Part shown: positions 1 to 12,399 of the stretch, one piece after another
Numbering within the stretch: the stretch's first letter is position 1
How the letters are laid out: each line of letters opens with the position of its first letter
Assembly (NCBI GenBank): GCA_009746045.1
Contig: RPFO01000972.1
Span: 712,124 to 776,123 of the forward strand
DNA: 64,000 nucleotides
Source of the DNA: Mesostigma viride
Lineage: Eukaryota > Streptophyta > Mesostigmatophyceae > Mesostigmatales > Mesostigmataceae
Direction: 5' to 3'
Program-made: the position numbers and the translations under genes
The notes under the pieces: model-generated
The model's input: only the letters and a program-made list of their open reading frames with translations
What the model was told of the DNA's origin: nothing
The model's database searches: none

Positions 1-225
1 TTGGATAGCTATTCATATCGTTTACCAGCACATGGCTGCTGGATTTTTCCGCAAAATCTCCGCTGTATTGATTACTATGCATAATCGTGATCTGCATTCG
101 AGCAAATCAAGTATTTTGTTATTCGACAGTTCAGGTACTGTGGAGAGAACCCTCAAGATAAATTGGACTTGCTGTTGTCCGCTGATTTTTGGTTGTTTTC
201 TTTCCTTGGTTTATTTGGGTTGCAG

Positions 226-3200
226 GTTGCCGAGAGAGGCCGAGGCCAAGAGCCAGCAAATAAGAACAGCAACCTGGTCTCCATCCAGACTGCCACGGCA
301 AGTAAAGGCAAGCGGCCGATGGTGGACAATGAGGGTGGTGGTGGCTCGCACGATGAGCCCCCCAACAAGGTTGCTAGGAAGGCTGTTGCCAACAAAGGGA
401 TGGGTGGTGGTGATGACATCCCGTGCGTACCAAGCAGTGTGGGTCGAGGAAAGCAGGCAGATGCCGCAGTTGTGGTCACAGACATGGCCGAGGGATCCAG
501 GCACCCGAATGATGGGCCACCTTGCGTCAAAATGGAAAGCCCCGCTGTGGCTGACGGTGTTGAAGAAGCCGCAAGGAGTATGGCGGCCCCAGGGACCCAG
601 GGTGATGGGGTGGATGACAGAAGCGCGCAGCCACCGCGAGAAGCGCTGCGGGAGGCAACGGAACCGTACCCCATCTTCATCGGCTGCTACAACTTCAAGG
701 GGTGAGTGATGTCAGCTACAGGCTTGTTGTCTCCCAACCCAGCCTTGGCAATGTATGTCTTCTCCAGGCATTCTGGACAAGAGGCAATTCGCAGTACTTG
801 TAAGTCACGTTGTAGATTTTATGGATGGAACAAAGTCGCATATATCCAATATGTATGTTAAAAGCAGCTCATAGCCAGAATGTGTGCCAGGGGCTTGTGT
901 TGCGAAAGGGTTTGCCCGCTTGGCGCCGCTTGCTTTAACCCTCAGTTAAGTCTGCATTAGTGCACACTCTCGGTCTCGATATTTCAAGGGATGCAGTTCT
1001 TCCCTTGTGTGGCCCACTTAGACAACTCTTTAAGCCTTCTTAATCGTTTGTCCTTAAGTTCGTAGCATTCTTGTCCCTGGCCGCTTTGAGCTTGGCCCTC
1101 ACTAAGGTGCCGAGTTTCGCCAGGGGCTTTTCGCCGTTGAGGTTTCCAATAGTCCTAGCAAGGTTGCTGTTTTAGGGGTGCATTACCTTGCATATGCTTG
1201 GTTGCAAATATCCGCTCCATTTTGCTTTGACAATGTGTGGATTTCTACCAGCTTTCTCACGGCATGTCAGCCGGGTATGGGCACCTGGCGATGCTGATTA
1301 CGCTCAAGCACGCAAGGCATGAAGGTGCAGCCAGATTGCAGGCACGTATTAAGAAGAAATCAGGCAATCAACTTGGGATATAACCGCTTGCAAGCATGGC
1401 AGCCTTGCAAAAGTATACCGGCAAACGATTGATTCCAGTTACCTGGTGTATTTTGCCCCCCCTTGAATGTATCATACCTTGGGATGCATCTGCTGGGCTT
1501 GCTCGTAAATCCAAACATGCGCCATCAGCCTTGGGGCAACTGAGGCTATTCTATCTGTGTCTGTTGAAGTTTATATTGCAGCACCTGCTGAGCCACGCAC
1601 ATGAATTTTTTCAATTGCATCCATCGAATGGCCGCAGGGGCGTGGGCAAGACCACCATCGCCATCAACCTGGGAATCACCCTGCGCAACCTGGGCCACCG
1701 CACCTGCTACGTGGACTGCGACCCTCAGTGCAACTTGTCAAAGTTTTTCCATATGTCCAATGTGGCCGCCAACCATGGGGCTGAGGCCACTCCCCTGGGC
1801 GGAGAGCTGGGTGACAATGGGCGACAAGCACAGCCTGGTGGTGATTTGCCGGGGAGCAGTGAGCTACCGCGGGTGCGCTTGGACCAGTTGCCAGAGGAGA
1901 TGCGCTTGAGCATTGACGTTTGCAAGAAGGGCTCCTACGATGCGTGGGGGAACGTGTACGAGCACACCCTGAAAGACATCTTGGCAGAGGCATTCAAGAA
2001 CAACGCTGTTGGCAAATTCGAAGTCATCGAGTTTGCTGCCAGGAAAGATGGCCGGGGCAAGCCACTGTATCCCAACTTGCCAAATGGTCTTTTCTTGATC
2101 CCAGGCCATCTGGAGCTCGGCTGGATGCTGGAGGGGAAGTTCCATAATGCTCGTGGTAATATCCACAACCTTGGCGAAGTGGACGGGTTTTTTGCGCTTG
2201 GCGGCTTCCGGAAGGCCCTGAGGGACATTGGGCGCAAGCATGGGATCAAGTACATGGTATGCGACCTTGGGCCCAGCATGGGGATCACGAATGAGGTGCT
2301 GCTGGCCAGCCTGGATCTGATCATCCCACCATTTCAGCCGGACCTGTTTTCTGCATCGTCAGTGCACGGCCTTCTGGCATCGGTGGTCAAACGGTGAGGG
2401 GACGAACAGGATTTATGTTCGGTTAAGAGGTCTAACCTCTGTGCCATGTGCTTCTATTACCCATCTATTCTTTCAAGAGCATGAGTGGACAGAAAGTCGG
2501 TGAGGCTGAACATTTTTGAACCATCAGGAACGTGAAATTTTGTCAGGAGAAGAACGGTCGGGGATTGTCAGAGAGGGCGGCGGAAATATCCAGCATCTCG
2601 GTGAGTAGCTGTGCCTTGGTTTAGGTAGTAACTCGTCGAAGAGAGAGGAGAGTGCAATGGCTGCGGCATTGCGTATGGGGGCCTTGTCTTGAACCTCATA
2701 TTAATGGCTCAAGCCCTATGTAATGGGCTTGAGCCCTATAGAGTAAGCCCTGCCATACCATTGTTAGGGGTATGTTAGATCATTGATTTTGAGGAGTTGA
2801 TCGTGCATGTGTGATTATTAATAGCATGGCTCACTTCCACTCAATCCTCCATGCTATTCAAGCATAGAATGGGGAAGGCTAGTTTGCTAGCATGGGGTGT
2901 CCTACCCTGTCGTCCGCATCTCCTACCCTGGACACAATATGTATAAGGGGTTGTATTGTAGAAAAAATTCCTTCCCTAGTCGAACTACATCATAGATGTT
3001 AGCCCAAGTATACTGAGCCCAGCTGGCGATCTATTTGTTCCAGTAGCATTCTTCTTTCCCATAACTGCGGCTTTGATATGGTGTGCTGGACAAGCATTTT
3101 GTTCAACATTCTGTCATGTGTGTGTGATTTTGTGTGAACGTGTGCATGCACGAATACGGGGGGGCTTGTGGGGGGCTTGCAGCATGTTGTTATGGAGGAA

Positions 3201-4013
3201 TAATTTCCTGTTGCCCAAATTTATCAAATAGGGTTGCGTGGGGTTGGCCACCTGCAGCAAGTATGTATTCCAATTGGTCACTTATGTCTACAGCCATGCA
3301 GCAGAATGTCCATTAGTGTAAATGGACAACACGATGAGTTGTGAGGAATCTAACTATAACTGATGTGAGGCTTCAGATATCATCCCCAGACTTTGCCATG
3401 GAGAGTAAGTTGCATCAGTCATCGTCGGCATGAAAAGCTGTTTACGATATGGCTGACTGCAGTCATGACCAAAATGTGAGCCCCTTGTACATGGACCGCT
3501 TGTGCTTGTGTCCATTGCTCTTGTTGGGCATACTGTGCTGGCAGGGTAATCGCGCTCAAGGAGGAGGTCAAGGTCTGTGAAGAGAAGCAAAGGCGAGACA
3601 AGGAGGCTCGGCAGCCCTACGCATTCCATGGAGGTCCGACAAAGCTGCTCCCCTTTCTGATGGTAAACCTTCGGCTGGAAGGCGATGCTGGGCATGAGCA
3701 GGAGATCCACACCAATGCTGCTTTCCTGGAGTTGGTGACACGGCTGATCCAGGATAAAGAAATTCCACCAATGGTGAAGGACCTGGTACTGCACGATGCT
3801 GAAGGCAGAAAGGTGGTGCCGTTCCTTAACCGAGTCGCGAGCCTATTTGATGCAGCGCAAACGCTTGGGCACCCTGCAATGGACCTCACCCCAGCCCTGC
3901 TTGCCAGGCGCTACGGTGATCAGCTGCCACCTGGCATAATGTCGGAGCTGCAGCACACTCGTGAGGTGTTCAGATGGCTTGCTAACATGGTTGTTGCGGT
4001 GAGCACCAACTAG
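226..4013 (+). CDS. ParA/MinD-type deviant Walker A ATPase, spliced nuclear gene, 5' end unresolved
   Basis: Three exons fit: 226-701, 1638-2393 and 3545-4013. Exon 1 ends in YNFKG, just before GTGAGT. Exon 2 opens so that the join reads YNFKGGVGKTTIAINLG, the ParA deviant Walker A (KGGVGKT). Exon 2 continues with the A' motif YVDCDPQCN and a Walker B-like stretch YMVCDLGPSMGI. Both introns are phase 2 (AAGGG|GTGAGT to CAG|GGGCG; CG|GTGAGG to CAG|GGTAA), so the frame is continuous. Exon 3 is charged and helical and ends in a stop after VSTN; TGTAA motifs follow at 4204 and 4218. The first exon encodes a hydrophilic leader with basic runs (KGKRP, NKVARK). It starts at a good acceptor (TTGCAG, 225), has no ATG until 319, and no convincing upstream exon is visible in 1-225, so the true start is open. 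ParA proteins are dimeric ATPases that position DNA or protein cargo; the role of a eukaryotic nuclear copy is unknown. Confidence 0.72.
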
Positions 4014-4203
4014 GGTGTGGCAGCAGCCAAACATGTCGACATTGGGCCCCCACAAATAATGCGCTGTTATATATTTGCAGTGACTAAGGACATGGTAGTC
4101 CAGCCTACGCCGATGCCAACTGGACACCAGCACAGACGCCTCCTTCCTACCTGGGAATAGATGAGGTCTTCCTGTCCATAGTTGTTCCATGGTGACGCCT
4201 GCC

Positions 4204-4222
4204 TGTAACACATGCATTGTAA
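4204..4222 (+). terminator. Two TGTAA poly(A) signals after the ParA-like gene
   Basis: TGTAA occurs at 4204-4208 and 4218-4222, about 190-210 nt after the stop. TGTAA is the usual poly(A) signal in Chlamydomonas-type green algae. The pentamer is short, so this is suggestive only. Confidence 0.35.
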
Positions 4223-4229
4223 CATATGC

Positions 4230-6430
4230 GCTCAACGACTTTCCACAGTACTAGGCATAGGCTGAGTTGTAGTTGACCAGCCTTAATTCTGTGTGTAGTA
4301 GTATATAAAGTTGACGTGTCACGAGGTATGATCGCTTCAGCGAGCTGCCTTAGAAAATTTTAATTAGCTAGCTTTACTGATTTGTAGTTTAATCAACAAG
4401 GCTGATCCATTATTCATTCTCCCTTCGTGGTTCTCAGAACATAGTATAGTACGATGGAAGGGTAGCCGTGATAGCTAGGTTATAGGTTTCACTTGGCATA
4501 CCTTTTGAGGCCGGTGCAGCCTGATCCGGATCGGTAGTGCAAAAAATTTTGCCGGCCAGTTGTCAAGTCCGTGATCATTTACGTCTGCGAACTCAAGAAC
4601 GCGGTTGTATTAGGAATTGTTACGTCTTGTTTGGTTCCGATTCAGCCGATGGGCTTCGTTCCCTTGGGCCAGTGTGGAGCGCCGTGCCGGAAAGGCCTAA
4701 ACTTCTGGACTTGCAAGTCTTACGTGACCTGACTTTGGGTCAGGCGCAAGACTTTGGGGCGCAGAGCCTTAGTGGCTAGTGCGTAATATTCCGGTGTGTG
4801 ACATTTGGCAGTTATCGGTTTTCTCTGAATATAGTTTAATTAACGCATGCGGGAAAGATAGGGCCGCTATGCCTTGGCCTGGATGTGGAAGGCTGTCTGC
4901 GACATGGGCTGACTGATTCGATCTGTACAAAGGGTTTCCTGTTCGCCCGAATTTTCCTTGGATGACCCGGTTGTTTATAAGGGTCGGTGGCTATTAATTA
5001 GTGGTCCGAGAAAATTAATTGTAGGTGTTATACGACTTGCTTGCAAAGATTCGTGGTTGGTTGCACCAGCTGAGGTTAGGTGGGGACCTGTAGGGTCGGC
5101 TGGTTGCTTAACGAATCTTTGGCTGATTTGTTTTCTTTAGTGAGTCGTGATTAATTATTATATAGTGGATTCGGACCGGCCCAAGGGGGTCGATGGGCGA
5201 GTTTATTGTTTGTCAGACTTGGGAACCTTGCTCAACTACCTGTACGGTTAACGCACTAGCCTGGGGGTGCGTGGCCACGCTGTTTGTAGTGGCGTTTTCA
5301 GCACTGTTCAGGCCGGTGTGTGACGCATGCTGGTGTTACTTAATTTAGGATGATGTCAGCTTGTGTGTCGGCGGGCAATGCCTTAAGCAAGCTAGGCCGG
5401 CAATGATCCGCAATTGTTTCTTTCCCCTCCCTCCCACCCTGGAGGCTTCTTGCTTCCGCGTGCGGATTGAGAAACCTTAAGGCCACTGTTAACTGCTGCA
5501 TTTGTGGCAGGGCTCCACTTATTGTATTCAATCAAATGCTGGTCTTCTTGGGAGTTCAGTGATCTTAATGAATCTTTTGTATTGTCAAGACAGAATGATG
5601 TTCAGTCTGTATGACAAAGCTAGATACGCAGATCGTTAACTGTGCGGTGTGTTGGCTCGCACGTGGCTGGCAAACGGACTTGTTCGATCAGCATGTTCGA
5701 TCAGCATGTTGCTAGCAGAGTAACTGCACATCAGGCATGCAGCTTGCTGGCAAACGCGACAGCACATTAATTAATTAATAGACACGTGACAGCACATGGA
5801 TGCCGGGATTTTCGGAGATATCAGTTACAGTAGGACCATTCTGGTCGTTGTTCGCTCGTTACTCTACCTCACAACTTGGTGACAGTTGTTGACATGGGGT
5901 TAAATAGTGGAATAATCTGGAGCAGCCCCCGAGAGTGGTTGCAATAATCAATTGCCATGAGATTGGTTGAAGTCCCGGAAGTGACAATCTATTTGGTTTT
6001 GTCAAGATGATGTGTGTGGACGAGACTCGGGAAGGACCCCGGTTGTCGTTGGCCTGGCAGCGAGCCATAGCTGGGGGAAGTGGGATAGGTAGGCACTGGG
6101 ATAGGGGGCGTTGCCAGCCGTAAGCCAAGCAGAGCACTGTGGCGTCACCCGAGGCCTGCCAGGTTATCAAGAATCGCTTAGCCTTATATTCAGACAGTGA
6201 CTTTCAAGTATGACATTATACGACTAGACAATAATTGTATTCTTGTCAATCGGCCTTTTGGAATCAATTGTGCTCTTTTTGCGGTGTAGTCCTCCAGAGC
6301 TTCATCAGATTTCTCAAGCAACTGACGGGTTTCCTCAAAATTGCCGACAGGGGGCCACGTGCTTACGGGAATGCGTCGAGGGGAATCGCATGCGGATGCG
6401 TGCATGCGGTTACGATGCGGTGGTCTGAGC
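4230..6430. other. No gene recognised
   Basis: This stretch has short AT-rich patches (4340-4500, 4840-4860, 5760-5790) and small random ORFs with no family motif, splice pattern or repeat. A short direct repeat (TGTTCGATCAGCA) sits near 5685-5710. It is probably intergenic or unrecognised transposon debris. Confidence 0.5.
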
Positions 6431-6439
6431 GCACAAGGG

Positions 6440-7655
6440 GGACCATATGCAGAAAACCCATGACTTACAGCGGGTGTTGGCAGTCACCAAATGGCATATA
6501 CATGTCGTACCGTCCGCACCGCTCAGGCCGCCCAACGCCGCCTTCCTCGGGGCACTCCCTTGGTCGCCATCGTCCTCTCCCCCGCAGCATTCCCTGCCCG
6601 TGTCATCGATAAACACCAGAAAAACTACGCGGGTATTCTGCACACGGCGGATTAGATGGCTCTTTTCGATGACCTCAACGCCCAGGGTCGCGCGTGGCTG
6701 TTCTCACTCTCATTGCGGAGTGTGGGCTCGGCTTACCTCCGAGCTCTCCCCATGGGCCCCCCTTTTGTCCTGGCGCCCAGTCACTATCCGGTGGCACTGC
6801 GACACCAACTGTTTGCCCCGCAACCTCTGGTGCCCGCAGGGCGACTGGGCCCTGTGGTAGCTGCGGGCAGGCCTTGGACCCCACTGGGACCCACTACCTG
6901 TCATGCATGCATGGGTGGCCAGCAGAATCAGAATTGGTACTTGTACTTGCACACTGTTCTCCTGAAGGTGGTGCTCGCCATGGTCCGGTCCGTTTTCCCC
7001 CTGACGCGAACATCCGCGGTCTGAGGAATCATGCGGACGGCGCGGCTTTCTACTCTCCCAACCACCGACCTGACATCGTGGTTCTGGACTTTGAGGGAGG
7101 CGGCCGGCACTTGCTCATTGACGTTTCTGTGGCTTGCCCCTTGGCTCTTAGCCATGTGGTTGGTGCATCCCAGGCGGCAGGCTACATGGCGGATCGGGCT
7201 GAGCGCGGGCCAAGCTCACGGCCTATATTATGGGGACGTCGGGCACCACCGTGTGGTGCCCTTTGTCTTGGAGGAGTTCGGGGCCATGGGGACCCTGACC
7301 GCCGGCTTCTTTAAGAGTGCTGCCGGCTCCGGGAGGACCGCCTGGACCTGGAGGGCCAGCGGGCCCCTTGCATGGTCAGCGCGGACCTGGACATCGTATT
7401 CAGGGCCAACACCTTTCGGTAGCGATTACCCGGGCTATGGCTGACATGTTGCTCCGGCCGCACACGAGCTGACTTTGCGGCTCAGCACGGTTATTAGGCT
7501 GCATTTTACTTCATTCCGCGGTGCGGATCAAGTGTCCCATGCCGGCTGTATAGTTGTTTTGTCTTGGTATCTCTTGCTAGCGTTGAGTTCGTTTACTTTT
7601 ATGTGGGTGCATGCCTTTACTCTGCTGTAAGTAATTATATTTTTTAATATACACG
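6440..7655 (+). mobile_element. Non-LTR retroelement 3' fragment with cysteine motif and endonuclease-like domain (family 'R3'), copy 1
   Basis: A broken reading frame gives the C-terminal part of a reverse-transcriptase polyprotein. Around 6660-6800 is a segment of the AWLFSLSLRSVGSAYLRALP type. A CGSCGQAL...GTHYLSC motif (C-x2-C...H-x4-C) follows near 6850-6910. Then comes HRPDIVVLDFEGGG and LLIDVSVACPLA near 7065-7150, which looks like the PD...D-x-V core of restriction-like endonucleases in some non-LTR elements, and HHRVVPFVLEEFGAMG near 7240-7290. The pieces lie in different frames, so the copy is dead. The 3' end (about 7526-7650) has TGTAA followed by an AT-rich end and is repeated at 24583-24706. 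A second coding copy lies at 16910-17560. The assignment rests on motif order only. Confidence 0.6.
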
Positions 7656-9060
7656 TCGTAAGCAAATCGAAGCGAAACATTTAGTGTTGCCATTGGGTTC
7701 CGCATCGTCAGTCAGGGGCATGCTGACAATTATCCTCCATCCAGGACATGGGATCGTTGTGTTGGCGTCCAGTAGCAGGGCGAGGTAGTTGTGGCTAGGG
7801 GTGTCGTTCGCGGCTGGGAGTAATTCTGAGTCCATGTAGCTCAGCAAAGAAGACTTCGCAATCTTGGGCAGGGTGTGCGGAGTGCGGGGTGGAACCGATG
7901 CCCCTCCGGCCTCCAGTCAGGGCGTTTGTGGAGTGGCCCGCAGCCGAATGGAAGGTGGCCACGACTGAGGAGGCGGGCGTTGACCAGTTGGGGCTCGCCC
8001 ATGTGGCGTACGCGGCGAGCGGGGAGCAGAGGTCGAGGCCGACGCGACCGTTCCCTGCGCCATCGGCCCCTTCAATCATGATAAAACTACCAGCCGTCAA
8101 TGGCACGTCAGCATCAAGGCCCATTGGTTCCAAGGACTCGATCGAGGCAGTGCGGCGATGTTTGTCGTGGATCTGACATACCCGGGATGGAGATTATCAT
8201 AGTTGTAGCATGGTCGTAGATGCAGAAGCCGATGGGTTTGCTGCATGACTCGGTGGCCGGTGACTGACAGTCACCACTAAGCAGGCAGTGGCAGACTGGT
8301 ACGTCACCAGTCAGGGGGTAGCGTACGGGCGTTGAAGGTGGGGATGACCGATCAAAGCGCGCATTGCAATGATGTTGACGGTTCATAAAAAGCGGGGTGG
8401 TGCGCGGGGCGGGGCCGGGTCACTGGTTGGGGGCGGAAATGGAGTAGGGTGGTGATGGAAGTCCAGTCACTAGAACCATGGGTGGTGGTACATGGTGGAC
8501 TGGTGGTGGGGTGGCGGGTTGAGAACTTATTCTGTCAATCACCGTTTCTTTTCTTCCTGCCATTTGTCAATTAACCCCACGCGTCGAGGCGACGCCAGCA
8601 GCTGCCGCTCGGGTGGCCAGGTATTATGCCAGAATCTGTGTCTGCACGCATTAGAAAATAGGCGTGCAGTTTGACTGCTGGAGGTCAGACTTTGGAGGTG
8701 GCTGCCCGACTCGATCACAGAGGCCGGGGGCGGACCTGGCTCACTGCCAAACCTAATTAAGTTGATCTCCCTCCGCCACCTTTGGGTAAGACGGACTATT
8801 TTGAAACTGCCCTACACCCAGATGTTTGTTTCTACTTATGGTAGGTTCTTTGCCCCTGGCATGGATCGCCAGGTAGGGATGTACATAAGGGTAAGGCTAG
8901 CCTTTGACAAGCAATCAGTGTTCCCATGAGCATAATATTAATGTCTACGATACATGTAGTATGTTAATTACTACTCCGGTCTCTCGGCAACTGTTTCAAG
9001 TGTCGTCGACATAGATGAGATCTGCCTCCCTTAGTTAACTAATCAATCAGTATTATATAA
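7656..9060. other. No gene recognised
   Basis: There are several overlapping short ORFs on both strands (for example 7795-8133 minus) but no domain or splice evidence. The end near 8940-9060 is AT-rich. It may include older element debris. Confidence 0.4.
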
Positions 9061-9061
9061 T

Positions 9062-9775
9062 TTAATTAATAATTAATGTATTAATTAATGTAACAATGTA
9101 CACGTGACTGCATCACGTGAGCATAATAAGTCCTCAGTGGGAGGGGAACATGGGATGGAATGGATGATGCTAGCTAATAATCTAGTTCCTAGTTACAGGG
9201 TCGTGGGCACCGCGGCCCCCGTGGAATTGCTGTGAATGCCAAACCGGGTCACACGCGGAGCCCCCACTGACTTGGAGGTGGTCTCCTTCATCACTACTTG
9301 CCATATATCCTTGCGAGCCATCTGCCTCGATCATACCATACAGACAAACCAGGAGGCTCAGTGTCCGGGCGTGAGCCCGTATCGTCTAGGGTAGCACATG
9401 TCCATGCCTAGCCCGCTATAATAATAATATAAAGTCCACGGATGGCGGCCCGGCCGGGCACGGCCTGGGGCATGCCATGTGAGGACAAACGCCCGGGCTG
9501 TGCATGCGGGCTCGGTGCCAGCTAGTCCAACAATCCCGGATGTGCATGTCTATATACCTGATCTATGCGGGCCAGCAGGTGCCCGCTTATTAGGCCCAGG
9601 CGCCTGTGCCTAAGAAGGTCGGATACATATGGCAAATCAGTGTACAAACCCTCATTGCTATTATGTGCAAACCAAAGAGGACAAGTTGCTTGCGCAGCAT
9701 CTTGGTGACGTTGCCGTCAAGTCGTTTCTCCAGCTCCTGCGTCAGCGTCCATCTGCCTCCATATTACAGACCTAC
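9062..9775 (-). mobile_element. LINE-type RT C-terminal fragment plus 3' tail (family 'R2'), copy A
   Basis: Read on the minus strand, about 9640-9760 encodes a WTLTQELEKRLDGNV type segment followed by TKMLRK. This matches the C-terminal region just after the RT domain of LINE elements (typical text: ETWTLT...RL). Lower coordinates hold the conserved 3' body shared with copies B, D and E. The copy ends in an ACGTGA-type palindrome (9100-9120) and a TAAT-rich tail (9055-9098). Stops and frame breaks mean it is not functional. Confidence 0.6.
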
Positions 9776-9779
9776 ACAC

Positions 9780-10640
9780 CATGCACTGAGGGGGTTCCCC
9801 GGGCGTGAGCCCACCCCGGCGAGGGTAGCACACGTCCATGCCTAGCCTATCGCGGAAAGTCCATGGAGGGCGGCCCGGCCGGCGCGCGTAGCCTGCATGG
9901 GGCATGTGACGTGAGGAACTGACGCCCGGGCTGTGCGGCCGCTTGCCATGCAGGTGCCAGCTAGTCTGTCTGCCGTATCTACCTGATCTGTGCGGGCCAG
10001 GTGCCCGGCTAGGCCCAGGCGCCTGAGTTGTGCTCCCGAGGTGGCATCTATCCGGTGGCCGGCACTGAATTACCGGCACGAACGCCTAGTTAGGCGGGCA
10101 TTCAGTGTTGGTGCCTAGCCTGCCAGTCGGGCACTGACCTCAGTTAGGTATACGGCCGCCAGCGTGCGCCGTGACGGTCAGCAAACTTTTGCCTTCGGTA
10201 TAATAGCCCAAGACTATATAGCTGAGCACCGGTAGTTTCGGGTCAGCGGCACGAGGGCAGGTCACCGGTTAGCGCCACGCCGCGGAGCTCCTGGCTGGCC
10301 TGGCCCGCCCCCAGGAGCTCACTGATAAGCAATCAGTGGCGGCAGCCTTGCGGGCTCAGCCTCCCTCGTCGGTTCCCCACATTCTCGCCGTAGTCCCCAC
10401 TCAGGCCGATAGCATTCAACTGCCTCTGCCTATAACAATGTGGGAAACATAAAGTAGATCAGCGTACAAATCCTCAAGTGCTAATGTCGGCAAATAAAAG
10501 GGAACATATTTCAGTGCCTTGCGCGGCATCTTGGTGACGGTACCGGGCGTCGAGTCTTTTCATCCAGCTCCTGCGTCAGCGTCCACGTCTCGGCACCGTT
10601 GGTCAGGATTGTCAGAATGACGACCTTGAACAGGTGCATG
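9780..10640 (-). mobile_element. LINE-type RT C-terminal fragment (family 'R2'), copy B
   Basis: On the minus strand at 10560-10640 the frame reads VILTILTNGAETWTLTQELD, a classic LINE RT C-terminal motif. Further 3' are segments like GRPPWTFRDRLGMDV and YPRRGGLTPGEPP (about 9790-9890). The same peptides recur in copies A, D and E, so the order RT end, linker, GRPP motif, 3' UTR can be rebuilt from several broken copies. Confidence 0.6.
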
Positions 10641-10819
10641 GCGCTTGACAAGCCGAGGCAGGGCGGGGTCAAACGGATGTAATGTGTTTGTTATTATAAT
10701 GTCTTATCTGCTAAGAGGTAGCGTCGGGTCTGCTCCATTATTATTATTATTATGTATTCATGATGGTGTGTGGCCAGGGCGCCAGGCTACCCTTGACTGA
10801 CGCTGCACCTTCCGTGACC

Positions 10820-11000
10820 GGTTCGGCCTTCACATGCACTACCCTTGGCAGAATGGGCTCACACCTACATGTAATCAGCCTCTGGGCGTATCCGGTAATG
10901 ACTGGCGCCAGATGGCCCGAAAAGACTCGTGGCATGAGGTTATGATGGATGCCCTCCCTCAGGCTGTGGGGCCGGTCCTGCGTGTGTGTGTAAATCATAT
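10820..11000 (+). mobile_element. Inverted small fragment of the R2 LINE family
   Basis: The plus strand encodes GNDWRQMARKDSWHEVM near 10890-10945. This is homologous to the WRQMVRKDRWQVVM read on the minus strand at 15900-15960, so it is a copy in the opposite orientation. It is short and truncated at both ends. Confidence 0.5.
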
Positions 11001-11029
11001 AGTAGAGACTGTCAGTGACCACCTCAACA

Positions 11030-12015
11030 ACGCAATGCCATCGCCAAGAAGCTGCAGCAGGAGCTGGAAGCCCAACGCCGAGCAGAAGCGCGCGAGGACT
11101 CCTTATATAGTACCGCTCCCACTACGAGTGCCGAGTGGTGCTGCATCGTTTCCCCCAGGCCGGAGCCAGGGGAGACGGCAACTTCACTCTTGCGGACGCC
11201 AGCTCAGCTGAGCAAGCTTCTTAACCTCCTGGGCCTGCATGGCAGGTGAGCTCAGAGAGCTGCGTGGACAGCACCGCCTTCCCCACTGCCACACGGGACA
11301 AGGCGGCTCCCCCACCAGTCCTGCTCACCTCCCGCTTCAAAGAGCTAGGATAAGTGGCGGTTTCTCTCTCATTGCAAGAGGTTGCACGACCTTCCCTGGA
11401 CGCTGGAGACTGTCTGGACAACGAGTCACCTGACCCCCGCTCAGCAGCAGCAGCAGCAGCGACGCGACCAGTTGCTGGAGTACCTCCGCCACAAGCGAGA
11501 CCCCAAGAAGCCCAAGCAAGGTGTTCTGGAGGGGCGGGAACCTGATCGTCAACAACCAGCTGTGGAAGCCCCCCACGGGCTAGAGTATAGCCATAATATG
11601 TAGTCACCGACCCATATAATTTGGGTGATGCAACCTGGACATCGCCATCCCATGGTGCAAATATGCCATCTGCAGGGTAGAACGTAGCCATGCATGCCTA
11701 TAGCCTAGCCAGTAGCCAACAGATATCTGCCAGCCTACTAGCTAGCTATGCGTCTCGCCTCGCACTGCTTGTTTTAATGTTCACGTCTCCATAGCAATGC
11801 AATGCTCACACGGGTCATATTGTACCAACAGGAGATGCCCTGGATCGTTTCGACGGGTCCGACCCTGTGGCATCCCTAAGTAAGGCATGAGGGAAGGGGG
11901 GGGGTCTCTGCCCCCTGCCTGTTGTGCCACACTCAGGGATTCAGAGCATTCCGGTGCTCCGTGACTCCCCAACGGGGGCACGTGTTTAACCCTAATTAAT
12001 TGATTAATATAGTAG
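11030..12015 (+). mobile_element. Retroposon with ORF1-like C-terminus and conserved 3' UTR (family 'R4/R1'), copy 1
   Basis: About 11370-11605 encodes LHDLPWTLETVW...LTPAQQQQQQRR...YLRHKRDPKKPK, matching the longer copy at 17880-19320. At 11790-12010 is a 3' UTR whose core (CCGGTGCTCCGTGACTCCCC) recurs at 19660, 29080 and 49230. It ends in a TTAATTAA-type tail. The CAG run near 11442-11460 codes for glutamine. It is similar to an ORF1/gag-like C-terminal domain, but no RT is attached, so the element may be non-autonomous. Confidence 0.5.
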
Positions 12016-12164
12016 GTCAGGCCGTGTGGTGCCCGCAACCCTGCCACACGTGGTTAGCTCGACTTCTTAGACCAGCTCATCCTTCCATCCCCATCCCCAC
12101 CCCATCTTCCCATCAGCACGAGACTCATCGCCTGGTTGCTATTAATTCCACATTGTTGAGTTAA

Positions 12165-12240
12165 TCAATGTACACGTGACTGCGTCACGTGTCAGTGCAT
12201 GCATAAGTCCTCAGTGCCGGGAGGGGAACATGGGAAGGAA
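12165..12240 (-). mobile_element. 3'-terminal scrap of the R2 family
   Basis: The palindrome CACGTGACTGCGTCACGTG (12173-12191) plus the following ATAAGTCCTCAGTG and GGAGGGGAACATGGGA match the 3' ends of R2 copies at 9100 and 15730. No body is attached. Confidence 0.5.
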
Positions 12241-12272
12241 TGAAAGGAATGAACATGCATGGGAAGGAATGA

Positions 12273-12392
12273 AGAGCTTTATACAGATCTGTAATGTTAG
12301 GGCCCGAAAAATACAGATGGCCGTACCTGCGTATGTACAGATCTGTTTTTAAATTACAGATCTGTACGTAAACTCCGATCCGTAAAGCCTTA
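12273..12392 (+). repeat. Long inverted repeat, left arm (ACAGATCTGT-rich)
   Basis: This carries three ACAGATCTGT palindromes and the string GGGCCCGAAAAATACAGATGG. The reverse complement of 16388-16502 has the same elements in the same order, from AGAGCTTT to GTAAACTCCGA. The two arms enclose about 4.0 kb. They could be terminal inverted repeats of a DNA transposon or two independent inserts. No clear target-site duplication was seen. Confidence 0.65.
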
Positions 12393-12399
12393 CGTAGAC

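Noticed and set aside
1-134. First exon of the ParA-like gene ending at GTACTG (135)
   Set aside because: The phase does not match the exon starting at 226, and the matching frame has stops and no ATG.
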